Shown piece by piece: positions 29,611 through 38,608 of a stretch of DNA of 64,000 nucleotides. A model generated the notes under the pieces. The model ran no database searches. It was not told the origin of the DNA and worked only from the letters and a program-made list of their open reading frames with translations. Made by a program: the position numbers and the translations under genes. Source of the DNA: Chloroflexota bacterium (GTDB lineage Bacteria; Chloroflexota; Dehalococcoidia; UBA6926); contig JAPOOK010000003.1 in assembly GCA_026713485.1 (NCBI GenBank), positions 1 through 64,000 on the forward strand, in the 5' to 3' direction. Position 1 is the first letter of the stretch; the number at the start of each line of letters is the position of its first letter.

Positions 29611-29826
29611 CTATGTGTAGATCGCAATAACGACGGCCTCAGTGGGGTCGGACGGGTCTGACGCGAAGGCCACGATGCAGGATCGGCCGGCCAGTAATTC
29701 CGAGGACGGGATGGCCCGGCTGACACGCGCCCCCGTCAGCCACGTCGGCACACTCCCGTCCAACTGAACGTCCGCCGTGAATGACGACGAATAGAATTCC
29801 TTGAGTGTGCCGCGCCTTAGCTCCAT
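29611..29826 (-). CDS. small phage-like protein, possible OB-fold/spike-type (71 aa)
   Basis: MELRRGTLKEFYSSSFTADVQLDGSVPTWLTGARVSRAIPSSELLAGRSCIVAFASDPSDPTEAVVIAIYT; starts 2 nt after the stop of the upstream cassette gene. Confidence 0.5.
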   Translation of the reverse strand: MELRRGTLKEFYSSSFTADVQLDGSVPTWLTGARVSRAIPSSELLAGRSCIVAFASDPSDPTEAVVIAIYT

Positions 29827-29828
29827 GC

Positions 29829-31814
29829 CTACACTCCGCCCAGCTCAATGTCCTGCTGATATACCGGCTGAGACGTGCCGATGTCGTAACGTGTCCTCAG
29901 ACCTGCAACCCGCAGCCGCTCGGATGCCCACCCTACTGACGGCGCGGTGACGGACACGACGTCATGCAGTTGCTGCCCGGCGTTCACGGGAACTGTGATG
30001 CGCGCAAACGGCTGCAGCACGCCGCGTGACCGAAGCTCGGCGTCTGCTCTCGTGGCCACAACCTCCGGCGTAGTCAGAGAGCGATCAACGACCTGCACCA
30101 GGAGACTGCCCACAGATTCCATCTCCCGCTGATTGACTGATTCGGCGATTGCTCCGTGCCCGTAGACTTGCACATGGTTGACAGGGGAAAGGGCGGATGA
30201 ACGCGCGACGTCCAGCAGCGCATGGTCGCCTGGCTCCCCATAGAAATAGACGGCAGGGTCAGTCTCACGCGTACGGATTGCCTCGAGCACGCCATCTGAG
30301 AAACGCAGAACATCCGGCACGCGGGACATCAGGCGGGTGATGGCAACCGCAAGGCTCTCGTTCGGGGAGATTGTGATGGCGGGATAGGTGGCCACGATGG
30401 CGGGGCTTGAGCGTGCGAGCGTCGTGGACATACCCGCCATCGTGAGCAGTTGGCTCAGGATGTTCCACACAGATGCCGTGTGCGCGGGCCACGTGAGTTG
30501 ACGCCGCGCCCGCATTTTGGCCATAAACCACCACGGGTCCTCCGCCTCAAGCACCGTTACAAGGCTGCCCCGCCGCGTCTCGCGCCTTACCTCCCGCACC
30601 CAGTAGCGTTGCGCCTGGCCCGTCTCACGCCCCGTGCCTGTTTCATATCCCCACGCAATGCTGAGTTCGTGACCCAATGGGCCGGAGCCCACGGTAACTG
30701 ACGAATCAAGCTGTGGCCCCTCTGCCAATACGAGTGTTACCGAAGCTCCGCGAGGGGTCTCTTTCATGTCCGCGGCTATGACAGACCCGGAAATATCGAT
30801 CGACGGCGTACCGATGTGCGCTCGCCACACCTCGGACGGTGTCGTCAGCCACGCAAAGGAGGCCTCGGCGGCCAAGGCAGGCCCTGTGCCTCCAATCTGG
30901 CCGAACGGCGTGGACTCGCGCCAACGATGGTCGCGAAAGCGCGCGCCCGCCGAAGCATGCGTTGTCATCGTCTGTGAGTAGCCGGCCGCTCCGCCATATG
31001 CCTCGACGAAGCTGATGCGTGGCCCGTCCGCCGCGCAGACGCCGGGATCCCGATACGTCACATCAGCACCCGGCGCCGAGGCGATCACTTCACGCAGCAT
31101 CGACCATGTTCCCGCCGTCTGAGATGAACCCGCGCCAAGGTTGCACGTCCATACACCTGACGATCTGTTTGACAGTGTCCCGCACGCCACAACCGCCCAA
31201 TCGCCGTCGATGTGACCGCAGGCGATGCCGTCCACTGTCCTCAACGAGTTGGTCCAAGCGGAGGGCGACGACCATGTTCCTGCCGTTCTTGTAATCGAGC
31301 GAACGATGCCCGTTGACTCCGCGTAGAGCAGCAATGCTCCGCCGCCCGCGCCGGACGCCGCCGCAAGCGATGTGACGTTCGCCGCCGCCGTTGCGACCGT
31401 GCGCGGCGAGCCAAACGTCAAACCGTCGTCTCGGCTCGTCCGCTCGCGGATCGTCCTCTGATTGGCTGCAACGTCAAGGACATGGATCTGTCCGTCAATC
31501 TCAGTGACTGCCACGCCTCCGGAGGCGGCCGTCTCCCCAAGGTTCTGCCACATTCCGAACTGCGAATCCGGTCCGGGAGAGGCGATTCGCTGGACAAAGA
31601 GGCCGTTCGGGTTTGCCTGGGCACGGATGCGAATGAGTGAGCCGCCGGACGTTATGACGGCGGCATGTGGTCCGACCGGCTCCTGCCCGGAGGTAAGCCG
31701 TTCCCACCGGAGCTGCGTCACACCGCCCCACCGCTCTGCGAGCATGGCGTGCACGTATGGAACCGCCGCACGGTCGCGCTGAGCAGCCAACAGTGATTCA
31801 GATAGAGAATGCAT
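29829..31814 (-). CDS. phage tail/hub-like structural protein with N-terminal Asp-box beta-propeller-like region
   Basis: Asp-box-like TSRDDGLTFGSP; C-terminal hub-like region with SRVPDVLRFSDGVLEAI...SPVNHVQVYGHG; operon with capsid and connector genes. Confidence 0.6.
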   Translation of the reverse strand: MHSLSESLLAAQRDRAAVPYVHAMLAERWGGVTQLRWERLTSGQEPVGPHAAVITSGGSLIRIRAQANPNGLFVQRIASPGPDSQFGMWQNLGETAASGGVAVTEIDGQIHVLDVAANQRTIRERTSRDDGLTFGSPRTVATAAANVTSLAAASGAGGGALLLYAESTGIVRSITRTAGTWSSPSAWTNSLRTVDGIACGHIDGDWAVVACGTLSNRSSGVWTCNLGAGSSQTAGTWSMLREVIASAPGADVTYRDPGVCAADGPRISFVEAYGGAAGYSQTMTTHASAGARFRDHRWRESTPFGQIGGTGPALAAEASFAWLTTPSEVWRAHIGTPSIDISGSVIAADMKETPRGASVTLVLAEGPQLDSSVTVGSGPLGHELSIAWGYETGTGRETGQAQRYWVREVRRETRRGSLVTVLEAEDPWWFMAKMRARRQLTWPAHTASVWNILSQLLTMAGMSTTLARSSPAIVATYPAITISPNESLAVAITRLMSRVPDVLRFSDGVLEAIRTRETDPAVYFYGEPGDHALLDVARSSALSPVNHVQVYGHGAIAESVNQREMESVGSLLVQVVDRSLTTPEVVATRADAELRSRGVLQPFARITVPVNAGQQLHDVVSVTAPSVGWASERLRVAGLRTRYDIGTSQPVYQQDIELGGV

Positions 31815-31858
31815 CTTTGGTCACCAGGGAGTTGATAGTACTGCCGAGTCCGGACGGC

Positions 31859-32476
31859 CTAGAGTTCGCCGTCGTCTTCCGGGTGGAAGAGCTTTCGCGG
31901 GCGAAAGCCGGAACGCCGGCCGATTCGCGCCAGCTGCAGCTCAAAATCTGCCATCCGCTCCTCCGCCCAAGTCAGGTACTGCCGCCACACGTCCTGTCCG
32001 CCGACGTTGAGACGATTGACCGCGTACGCTGCCCATTCCAGCGCTGCGTACGCTGCCGCGCCGGTGATTACCAGCTCCTCCAGCGCCTCAGGTAGCGTGG
32101 ACGCGGAGTCCGTCAGCCGATGAAGCGCCCCGTAATAGACAGTGACGCTCTCGCCGGCATTCGGCTCGCCGGGCAGGTTCAACAAAAGGGTGTCGCCCCA
32201 TTGGTTGAAGCGCACGCGGGACGGTGGATGCCTGCCCACGGGATATTCGACGGCCTCAACGACAACGCGATCAGTCAGGTCCGCAACCGAAACCTCCCGG
32301 CTTCCGTCTGTCAGTCCTCTTGAGACCGTCTTCTCATGCGGCGCGACCTTGGAGACCTTGGCCAGCGCTCGCTCGATGTGGCGATTCAATACATCGTCTG
32401 TCCAGCGATAGCTGTTGGCGTCCTCATCGTGCAGATCGCGCCGCACGCGCTCTCGCACCTGTCCCAGCGTGCTCAT
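31859..32476 (-). CDS. phage head-tail connector/adaptor-like protein
   Basis: MSTLGQVRERVRRDLHDEDANSYRWTDDVLNRHIERALAKVSKVAPHEK...EELVITGAAAYAALEWAAYAVNRL; AGAAGGA ribosome-binding site. Confidence 0.65.
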   Translation of the reverse strand: MSTLGQVRERVRRDLHDEDANSYRWTDDVLNRHIERALAKVSKVAPHEKTVSRGLTDGSREVSVADLTDRVVVEAVEYPVGRHPPSRVRFNQWGDTLLLNLPGEPNAGESVTVYYGALHRLTDSASTLPEALEELVITGAAAYAALEWAAYAVNRLNVGGQDVWRQYLTWAEERMADFELQLARIGRRSGFRPRKLFHPEDDGEL

Positions 32477-32522
32477 TTTCCGTCCTTCTATCCCGGGCCG
32501 AGTCCTAAAAGATTCCTGGTTG

Positions 32523-32551
32523 GTCGTCCCCGCAGGAACGCGGGGGCCGAC
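32523..32551. repeat. hairpin between capsid and connector genes
   Basis: GTCGtCCCCGCaggaacGCGGGGgcCGAC. Confidence 0.6.
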
Positions 32552-32588
32552 TGTGGGTGTTCTTCTGAAGTAATCGCGAACCGGGAAA

Positions 32589-33479
32589 TCAGTTGCGAAC
32601 CCCGGTAAGCTTGGCGAGCTTCGCCGTGTTGAAAAGGGCAAGGCTTACGTACCACTTCACGCGCGTCCGGCGTGCATCCTTTGTCTCCAGGTTGCCAACG
32701 CGTTCCACCTGCAACCCCCCGGGGGATGTAAGCCCGACGAGACTGCCCTCACCGGCTTGAAAGGCGAATACCGTGGAGCAGTCCGCGCTGGTCCCAACCG
32801 TCTGGGCATCGGAGATCCAATCATTCACGCCCACCGGGATGCCGTCGTAGTACTGCACCATCTGGCCGAGCTCATCGCGGTCGGACACCACGATTCCGGA
32901 ACCGGACGCGCGGGCGAGCGAGTTGAGCTTGCGACGTGAGCGGCGGCTCATCAGGATCATGTCCGGCTTCCCGCCCTTGACCGTGTCGATGAGTTCATCG
33001 AGCTTGTCGAGGGTCAGCGCGCCGCCGTTCTGACCCATCGTGAGGGCCTGATCGCCCGTCGCCAGGATATCGACGCCATCGAACGAGTCTTCGTCCGTAT
33101 CCGCGTTCCCGTTGATGAACGTGTCCTCGAACTTGTGCTGGATGGCACGTGCTTTCAACTGCACAACAGCCGCCTCAAGGTCCTGGATGTTGGATCGTGT
33201 CGTCGCAAGGTAATTGTCCACGTCCGCATCGCCGCCCAGGATGGAGAGCGTCGCCGTCAACTGGGTGAACGTCGGCGTACTCTCCGCCCACGAATCGCCA
33301 ACGCTGTAGAAACTGACCGTCGGCGCGGCCTTTTCCCTGTTGTAGGTGAGACCGTTCCCGACAATCTCGATGAAGGGCAGCGATTGGAGAACAGGGCTGT
33401 CCTTGATCACGGTTTCTATCACGCCCTGCAACAGGACGTCGTTGGAGAGCTTGGCTGCTTCCGTCAATGTGAGGGCCAT
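32589..33479 (-). CDS. HK97-type phage major capsid protein
   Basis: MALTLTEAAKLSNDVLLQGVIETVIKDSPVLQSLPFIEIVGNGLTYNREKAAPTVSFYSVGDSWAESTPTFTQLTATLSILGGDADVDNYL... is a recognisable major capsid protein pattern; SD GGGAGGTG upstream. Confidence 0.85.
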   Translation of the reverse strand: MALTLTEAAKLSNDVLLQGVIETVIKDSPVLQSLPFIEIVGNGLTYNREKAAPTVSFYSVGDSWAESTPTFTQLTATLSILGGDADVDNYLATTRSNIQDLEAAVVQLKARAIQHKFEDTFINGNADTDEDSFDGVDILATGDQALTMGQNGGALTLDKLDELIDTVKGGKPDMILMSRRSRRKLNSLARASGSGIVVSDRDELGQMVQYYDGIPVGVNDWISDAQTVGTSADCSTVFAFQAGEGSLVGLTSPGGLQVERVGNLETKDARRTRVKWYVSLALFNTAKLAKLTGVRN

Positions 33480-33529
33480 TCGATTCACCTCCCTGGGTGT
33501 GCTGTCAGAGCCGTATTCAATGGACGAAA

Positions 33530-33551
33530 GATAAGAACACCCGTACTTATC
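33530..33551. promoter_or_regulatory. operator-like 22-bp imperfect palindrome in divergent intergenic region
   Basis: GATAAGaACacccGTaCTTATC: GATAAGnAC/GTnCTTATC half-sites between the capsid operon and the TPR operon. Confidence 0.5.
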
Positions 33552-33627
33552 CCGCAACTCTATGTGGCACATTCATATGTCCTGTCGTGTTGCCGTCATC
33601 ACATATGGGGAGTACCCTTTTCCCTAT

Positions 33628-34971
33628 ATGCAGGACTTAATGCCGGTAATGGGTGTGCTTGCCGGGGCGTTGCTTATCGCCGTAGCAGTGCTGGAATGGC
33701 GCATGAAATTCTTTAGCAACCTCTTTCGCGGAATGTCTGAGCCCGGCAGGAACGAATCGCCGCCGGACACAGCTGTTGCTGACGTTGCCGATTCCGAGGA
33801 AGTTCATGCGGAGGTGGAGCAGGACTTCTGGCGTAGCTTTGAGCGGCAGATTGCCTCTGCCGAGCGGCGCGGGGACAACGAGGAAGCTGAGCGCCTCCGC
33901 CGGATGTATGAATCGCATGAAGAGGCATGGCGCGCCCAGCGGGCGCTAAGGAGCCGAGCCCCTTCTTCGCGGGATGCCGCCTCGCCAAATGCGTTGCAGG
34001 CGCACCTGCGACCGGAGGTGCGTCTCTTGCTGGAGCGTTCTGAAGTTCTCGAAACTTTCTCGGCGCAGGACTGGGTGTTCCGTGGCAACGCCTACCTCGC
34101 TATTGGCGAGGATGACCGAGCGGCGGCCGCATACAGGCAGGCGCTGCGGGAACTGCCGGAAGACCCCCAGATTCGTTTGCTATACGCCGTCTCGTTGCAG
34201 CGGGACGGTGAATTACGCGAATCCCTTCAGATTTATGATGCGTTGGCGTCCGCGAGCGGGGAAAACGAACCGGCGATCCTGGCCGGCCGTGGTAACGTCC
34301 TTGCTGAGATGGACAGATTTGAAGATGCCATTCGGGACTTCGATTCCGTGTTGCGCATCAACGGACAGGACGGCGACACAATCTATGACCGCGCTCGGGC
34401 CCTATCTGATTCCGGCCGGCTTGATGATGCCATCGTCGGCTTTGAGAGCGCCCGAACATACCTGTCCGACAACCCCGATCTGCACAACGATCTCGGCAAC
34501 GCGCTTGCCCTCGTGGGTCGCAATGACGAGGCCCTGCAGTCCTATGATCGGGCCATCAACCTTCGCCCTGCCTTTGCCCGCGCCCACTACAACCGTGGCG
34601 TTACCTACTCCCGCATGGGGCAGTTTGAAGACGCGGCAGACGCCTTTGAGCGTTGCCTGCGTCTTCGGTTAGACATCCCGGAAGCACACTACGGTCGGGG
34701 TGTCGCCCTTGCACGACTCGAACAGTTTCGAGATGCCGTTGCCGCATTCGACCGCGCGGTCGTCTTGCGCCCCGGCTTTGCGGACGCTCTCTTCCACAAG
34801 GCCAGGGCACAAAGCCGACTTGGCCAGACGACAGAGGCATTTGAAGCTCTGCGACAGGCGGTGACTGCCTCTCCCCCTTTGCGTGTACAAGCCAGGACGG
34901 AAACGGACTTTGGCGCGTTGTACTCGGACCCGGACATCGCGTCACGGTTTGAACAACTGATTGCATCGTGA
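33628..34971 (+). CDS. membrane-anchored TPR-repeat protein
   Basis: N-terminal hydrophobic segment LMPVMGVLAGALLIAVAVLEW, then TPR units (e.g. ALALVGRNDEALQSYDRAINLRPAFARAHYNRGVTYSRMGQFEDAADAFERCL). Confidence 0.85.
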   Translation: MQDLMPVMGVLAGALLIAVAVLEWRMKFFSNLFRGMSEPGRNESPPDTAVADVADSEEVHAEVEQDFWRSFERQIASAERRGDNEEAERLRRMYESHEEAWRAQRALRSRAPSSRDAASPNALQAHLRPEVRLLLERSEVLETFSAQDWVFRGNAYLAIGEDDRAAAAYRQALRELPEDPQIRLLYAVSLQRDGELRESLQIYDALASASGENEPAILAGRGNVLAEMDRFEDAIRDFDSVLRINGQDGDTIYDRARALSDSGRLDDAIVGFESARTYLSDNPDLHNDLGNALALVGRNDEALQSYDRAINLRPAFARAHYNRGVTYSRMGQFEDAADAFERCLRLRLDIPEAHYGRGVALARLEQFRDAVAAFDRAVVLRPGFADALFHKARAQSRLGQTTEAFEALRQAVTASPPLRVQARTETDFGALYSDPDIASRFEQLIAS

Positions 34972-35615
34972 AGACGCTTGCCGTCAGCATCGTCGTGGTG
35001 CTCATCTCGACGGTTCTTGGCATCCTGCACCTTGTCGGCCTGATCACAATCCCCTTTTCAGACATCGGCAGCGGCATCGTGACGGGCTTTATCCCGGTAG
35101 CCATCACACTCGTCGCGTTCACAGCCCTGGTCATACTGGCGCTCACCCTCCGCAACCAGGCGGAACTGCGAAACAGGGAGCTTGAATACGAGGAGGCTGC
35201 AGCCGAGGTTGACGCCGTGCGCCGACAAGGGGAGTTGGTCAACGCCATCCGCCTGCGTCTTTCTGCGGACACGGAGGATAGTGAAGAGGAACGACAGGAA
35301 CTGGCCGCAGAGTTGGTGACCGCCGCAGAGCGCTACCACACCGTCCTTCGCGGATTCATCCGCGCCCGCCCGGAGATTGCTCGCATTGAACGGGACGCCA
35401 TTGCGTCCTATCTGGCCGAGGCGGAAGCTGAGCTGCGGCGCCTCCGCGCGGATAGCTCCGCGGCATTTGAGGACATCCCGATTGTCTCTCCATTCACCGT
35501 TCCGGACTCTCCAACCCAAGGGCCTGGACCAATTGATGGTGATGCCTCGCCCCCCGGTAACTCCATTGGCGATGTCCTATCGGAAGGCGCAGACAACGGG
35601 AGACGGCGAGCGTGA
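34968..35615 (+). CDS. membrane protein with two N-terminal hydrophobic segments and a charged helical region
   Basis: SIVVVLISTVLGILHLVGLI...GFIPVAITLVAFTALVILALTLRNQ then charged helices; GTGA overlap with upstream TPR gene. Confidence 0.65.
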   Translation: MKTLAVSIVVVLISTVLGILHLVGLITIPFSDIGSGIVTGFIPVAITLVAFTALVILALTLRNQAELRNRELEYEEAAAEVDAVRRQGELVNAIRLRLSADTEDSEEERQELAAELVTAAERYHTVLRGFIRARPEIARIERDAIASYLAEAEAELRRLRADSSAAFEDIPIVSPFTVPDSPTQGPGPIDGDASPPGNSIGDVLSEGADNGRRRA

Positions 35616-37384
35616 GCCTGCCGCCCCTCCTCGATCTCCGGGGCACCGCCATTGAACTCCTTGACATGCCCCCGGACTGGCCACGCGGCGATGACTGGAT
35701 CGATGCCGACATCCTCGCCTCCCGCCTACCTGACGCCGCCGAGCAGATCGGTATCCTCCTGTACCATCTCCTCGAACAGGCTTCTGATGACAAGAACACA
35801 TCGGACTGGCTCCTTGAGGGACGCGCGTGGGCAAGCACCGGCGATTGGCTTCGTGCCCTCGTCGCCTATGAATACGCGCTTGATGGAGCAACCGACAAGC
35901 AGGCCCCGGATATCTGGTATCTGCGCGGACTGGCGCTCATGCGACAGTGGCAGTTCGATGCGGCCGTTGAATCGTTCGATTTTGCGCGCCAGAATCGCAA
36001 GATCATCGGCAAAGTGTTCTATGCAAGCGGCGTGTCCCTCTTGGCGCTGGCCAGACCGCAGGATGCCCTACGCGCATTCGATAGGGTCATCGCCGCTGAC
36101 TCAGACAACGTGGCCGCCATCACAGGACGCGCCGCGGCGCTGGCGGAACTGAGTCGATTTGACGATGCTCTACTGGCCATGGAGAGTATTCTGCGGCTTG
36201 GCTCTGACCATCCCGCTCGCGTCCTCAACAACCGCGGCAACGCACTCGTCCGGCTGCGTCGTATCGAGCCTGCCTTCGCCAGCTATCGACGTGCGATTGA
36301 AATCGATCCGAACCTGATCGAGCCGAAGGTCAACTCCGGCAACGTCTTCATGCTGGCCGGCCAGCCTCAGCAAGCGCTGACATCGTTCCAGGAGGCGCTG
36401 CACGATCATGAACCCCTGCCTGGGTTGCACGCGAACGTTGCCGCCGCCCTGACGGAGCTGGAACGTTACGATGAGGCGATTGCGGCATGTGACCGCGCCA
36501 TCGCCCTTGAGCCCGGCCACGCTCGCTCCCTGTCCACCAAGGGTCGAGCCCTGCTGGCCGTCGGCCGGGCTGAGGACGCCCTCGTTGCGCTGCAGGACGC
36601 CCTTCTCAGGCGACCTGATTACATCGAAGCGCTCGTCTATCGCGGCCTCGTCCTCAATCAGCTCGATCGGCTCGATGACGCACTCGGCACGTTCAACCTC
36701 GCGCTCCAATTGGCGGAACGACATCCGGACGCCCACCACGGACGTGGCATCGTCCTATACCGCAAGGACTTGCTGGGTGACGCGCTTAGCGAGTTTGAGC
36801 GCGCCGTGGCCATTGAGCCTCGCCACGCAGACGCGGAGAACAGCCGCGGCAACGCCTACATGGAGTTGCAGGACTATGCCGCGGCGCTGGAATCATACAA
36901 CCGCGTCCTCACGTTGCGTCCTGATGACCCGGACGCGCTGAACAACCGTGGCAACGCGCTCGCGCAGATGCGCCGCACCATGGAGGCCATCGATTCATTT
37001 GATACCGCGCTCCGTGTCGACCCGAATCACGCTGATGCCCTCTACAACAGGGGCGTTGCCTTCGCCGACGTGGGGATGCTCACGCAGGCGCTCGACTCAC
37101 TGAACGCATCGGTGCAGGCGCGCCCCGACGATTCCTCGGAGGCCCTGTTCTGGTACGCACGTGTGCTTGGGCGGCAGGGACGAGCGGAACTGGCACTGAA
37201 CGCCCTGCGTGCTGCCGTCGCCTCCAACGAGGAAGTCAGGAGCTGGATCTGGGGCCAGGAAGATTTCGACTCACTAGAAAACGATTCCCTCTGGGGCCGC
37301 CACTATCAGGCCCTGCTCAGAGGCCGCGAAACGCGGAGCACAACGGGCAACGGCCAACAAGACAACGGGACTAACGCGAAATAG
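35612..37384 (+). CDS. large TPR-repeat protein
   Basis: Many TPR units (ALLAVGRAEDALVALQDALLRRPDYIEALVYRGLVLNQLDRLDDALGTFNLAL...); GTGA overlap with upstream gene. Confidence 0.88.
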   Translation: MSLPPLLDLRGTAIELLDMPPDWPRGDDWIDADILASRLPDAAEQIGILLYHLLEQASDDKNTSDWLLEGRAWASTGDWLRALVAYEYALDGATDKQAPDIWYLRGLALMRQWQFDAAVESFDFARQNRKIIGKVFYASGVSLLALARPQDALRAFDRVIAADSDNVAAITGRAAALAELSRFDDALLAMESILRLGSDHPARVLNNRGNALVRLRRIEPAFASYRRAIEIDPNLIEPKVNSGNVFMLAGQPQQALTSFQEALHDHEPLPGLHANVAAALTELERYDEAIAACDRAIALEPGHARSLSTKGRALLAVGRAEDALVALQDALLRRPDYIEALVYRGLVLNQLDRLDDALGTFNLALQLAERHPDAHHGRGIVLYRKDLLGDALSEFERAVAIEPRHADAENSRGNAYMELQDYAAALESYNRVLTLRPDDPDALNNRGNALAQMRRTMEAIDSFDTALRVDPNHADALYNRGVAFADVGMLTQALDSLNASVQARPDDSSEALFWYARVLGRQGRAELALNALRAAVASNEEVRSWIWGQEDFDSLENDSLWGRHYQALLRGRETRSTTGNGQQDNGTNAK

Positions 37385-37414
37385 CAGGTGCGTAGGATCT
37401 AGCCAGCTCCCCCA

Positions 37415-37606
37415 TCACCCCTCGCCGCGCCCACGTTCCAGGGCAACGCTAAGCGCGATTCCGATGGCCGTGCCCAACACAATCCCTACCCACAACGGCC
37501 CCACCGTCAGGCCGATGAACAACCCGACGCCAATCCCAATGACGATGCCGACAACGGTCAGCGCCACGCCGGCAACCTTAGAAGACTCTGCCGGAGCGCA
37601 TGGCAA
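37415..37606 (-). CDS. small Gly-rich membrane protein (63 aa)
   Basis: VVGIVIGIGVGLFIGLTVGPLWVGIVLGTAIGIALSVALERGRG. Confidence 0.5.
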   Translation of the reverse strand: MPCAPAESSKVAGVALTVVGIVIGIGVGLFIGLTVGPLWVGIVLGTAIGIALSVALERGRGEG

Positions 37607-37624
37607 TGCGAGGAGAGAAGAACC

Positions 37625-38536
37625 CTATCCCCCGCTCTCCCGCGCCGCCGCCTCTTCCTCCGCCGTCCGGCCGTGGTAGCGAGCGTCGCGCTCATTGCGG
37701 AACGCCTCCCAGCCGCGGTCCTGCAGCACCTGCAGCCTCTCTCGAGTCTCATCGTCCTGCTGCGATGATGCCCACAGATCGGCAAAGGCCTCGTCATCGC
37801 GATAGTTGAGCGCCGTGCGGAACCCGCCAACCTCATACGAGCGGTTGATCAGCATCTTGTTCATCCGCACCGTCGCCGCAGGCAGTGCCGCGAGCCTCCG
37901 CGCGATGTCCATCGCCGTGTCCATCACCTTGTCCGCAGGCGCGACGCGATTCACCAACCCCATGGATAAGGCCTCCTGCGCGTCGACCATATCCCCCAGC
38001 AGCAGGATCTCCTTCGCGCGCTTGAGTGTCACCACGTACGGCGTCATCAACACCGGCGGGCCGTAGCCGTGCCGAATCTGGATCTCGCCCACCTTCGCGT
38101 CTTCCGCCAGCACTGTGAAATCGCACACGCCGGCCAACTCGAATGCCAGCCCGATGGCGTAACCGTGCACTGCGGCGATGACCGGTTTGCCCAGTTCCCA
38201 TACCGTGATGTGCGCCGCGCCGGGCGTCGCGCGCTCCAATGAATCATCGTTGGCCAGGATGCGGCGGGACGACTCTGTAATATCGCCGCCCGCGGAGAAC
38301 GCGCGACCCGCGCCGCGAATAATCACTGCGCGCACGGCATCGTCCGCGTCCGCCTGTGCGAGGGCCTCTTTCAGCGCCTGCGTCAACGCGCCGTTGATGG
38401 CATTCAGCACGCCGGGCCGATGCAGCGTCACGATGGCGATGCTGCCATCCTCTGCAGTTTCATACAGGACGGGCTGACCGCCGCTCTCATCATCAACAGG
38501 CTCCGGCGGGCCGCTCGGCCGATTTTCTTGTGTCAT
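37625..38536 (-). CDS. enoyl-CoA hydratase/isomerase family protein
   Basis: IVTLHRPGVLNAINGALTQALKEAL, IIRGAGRAFSAGGDI, PVIAAVHGYAIGLAFELAGVCDF. Confidence 0.92.
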   Translation of the reverse strand: MTQENRPSGPPEPVDDESGGQPVLYETAEDGSIAIVTLHRPGVLNAINGALTQALKEALAQADADDAVRAVIIRGAGRAFSAGGDITESSRRILANDDSLERATPGAAHITVWELGKPVIAAVHGYAIGLAFELAGVCDFTVLAEDAKVGEIQIRHGYGPPVLMTPYVVTLKRAKEILLLGDMVDAQEALSMGLVNRVAPADKVMDTAMDIARRLAALPAATVRMNKMLINRSYEVGGFRTALNYRDDEAFADLWASSQQDDETRERLQVLQDRGWEAFRNERDARYHGRTAEEEAAARESGG

Positions 38537-38546
38537 TATTTCCCCC

Positions 38547-38573
38547 GTCAATCCCGCGAAAGCGGGAATCCAG
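38547..38573. repeat. dispersed inverted repeat ATCCCGCGAAAGCGGGAATCCAG
   Basis: GTCAATCCCGCGAAAGCGGGAATCCAG. Confidence 0.75.
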
Positions 38574-38608
38574 ATATGTTGGCGTGTCGCGATTGTAGCA
38601 GGGACGTG

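Noticed and set aside
29611-33479. Encapsulin nanocompartment
   Set aside because: The capsid N-terminus matches tailed-phage major capsid proteins rather than encapsulins, and it is accompanied by connector/hub-like genes; no cargo enzyme is adjacent
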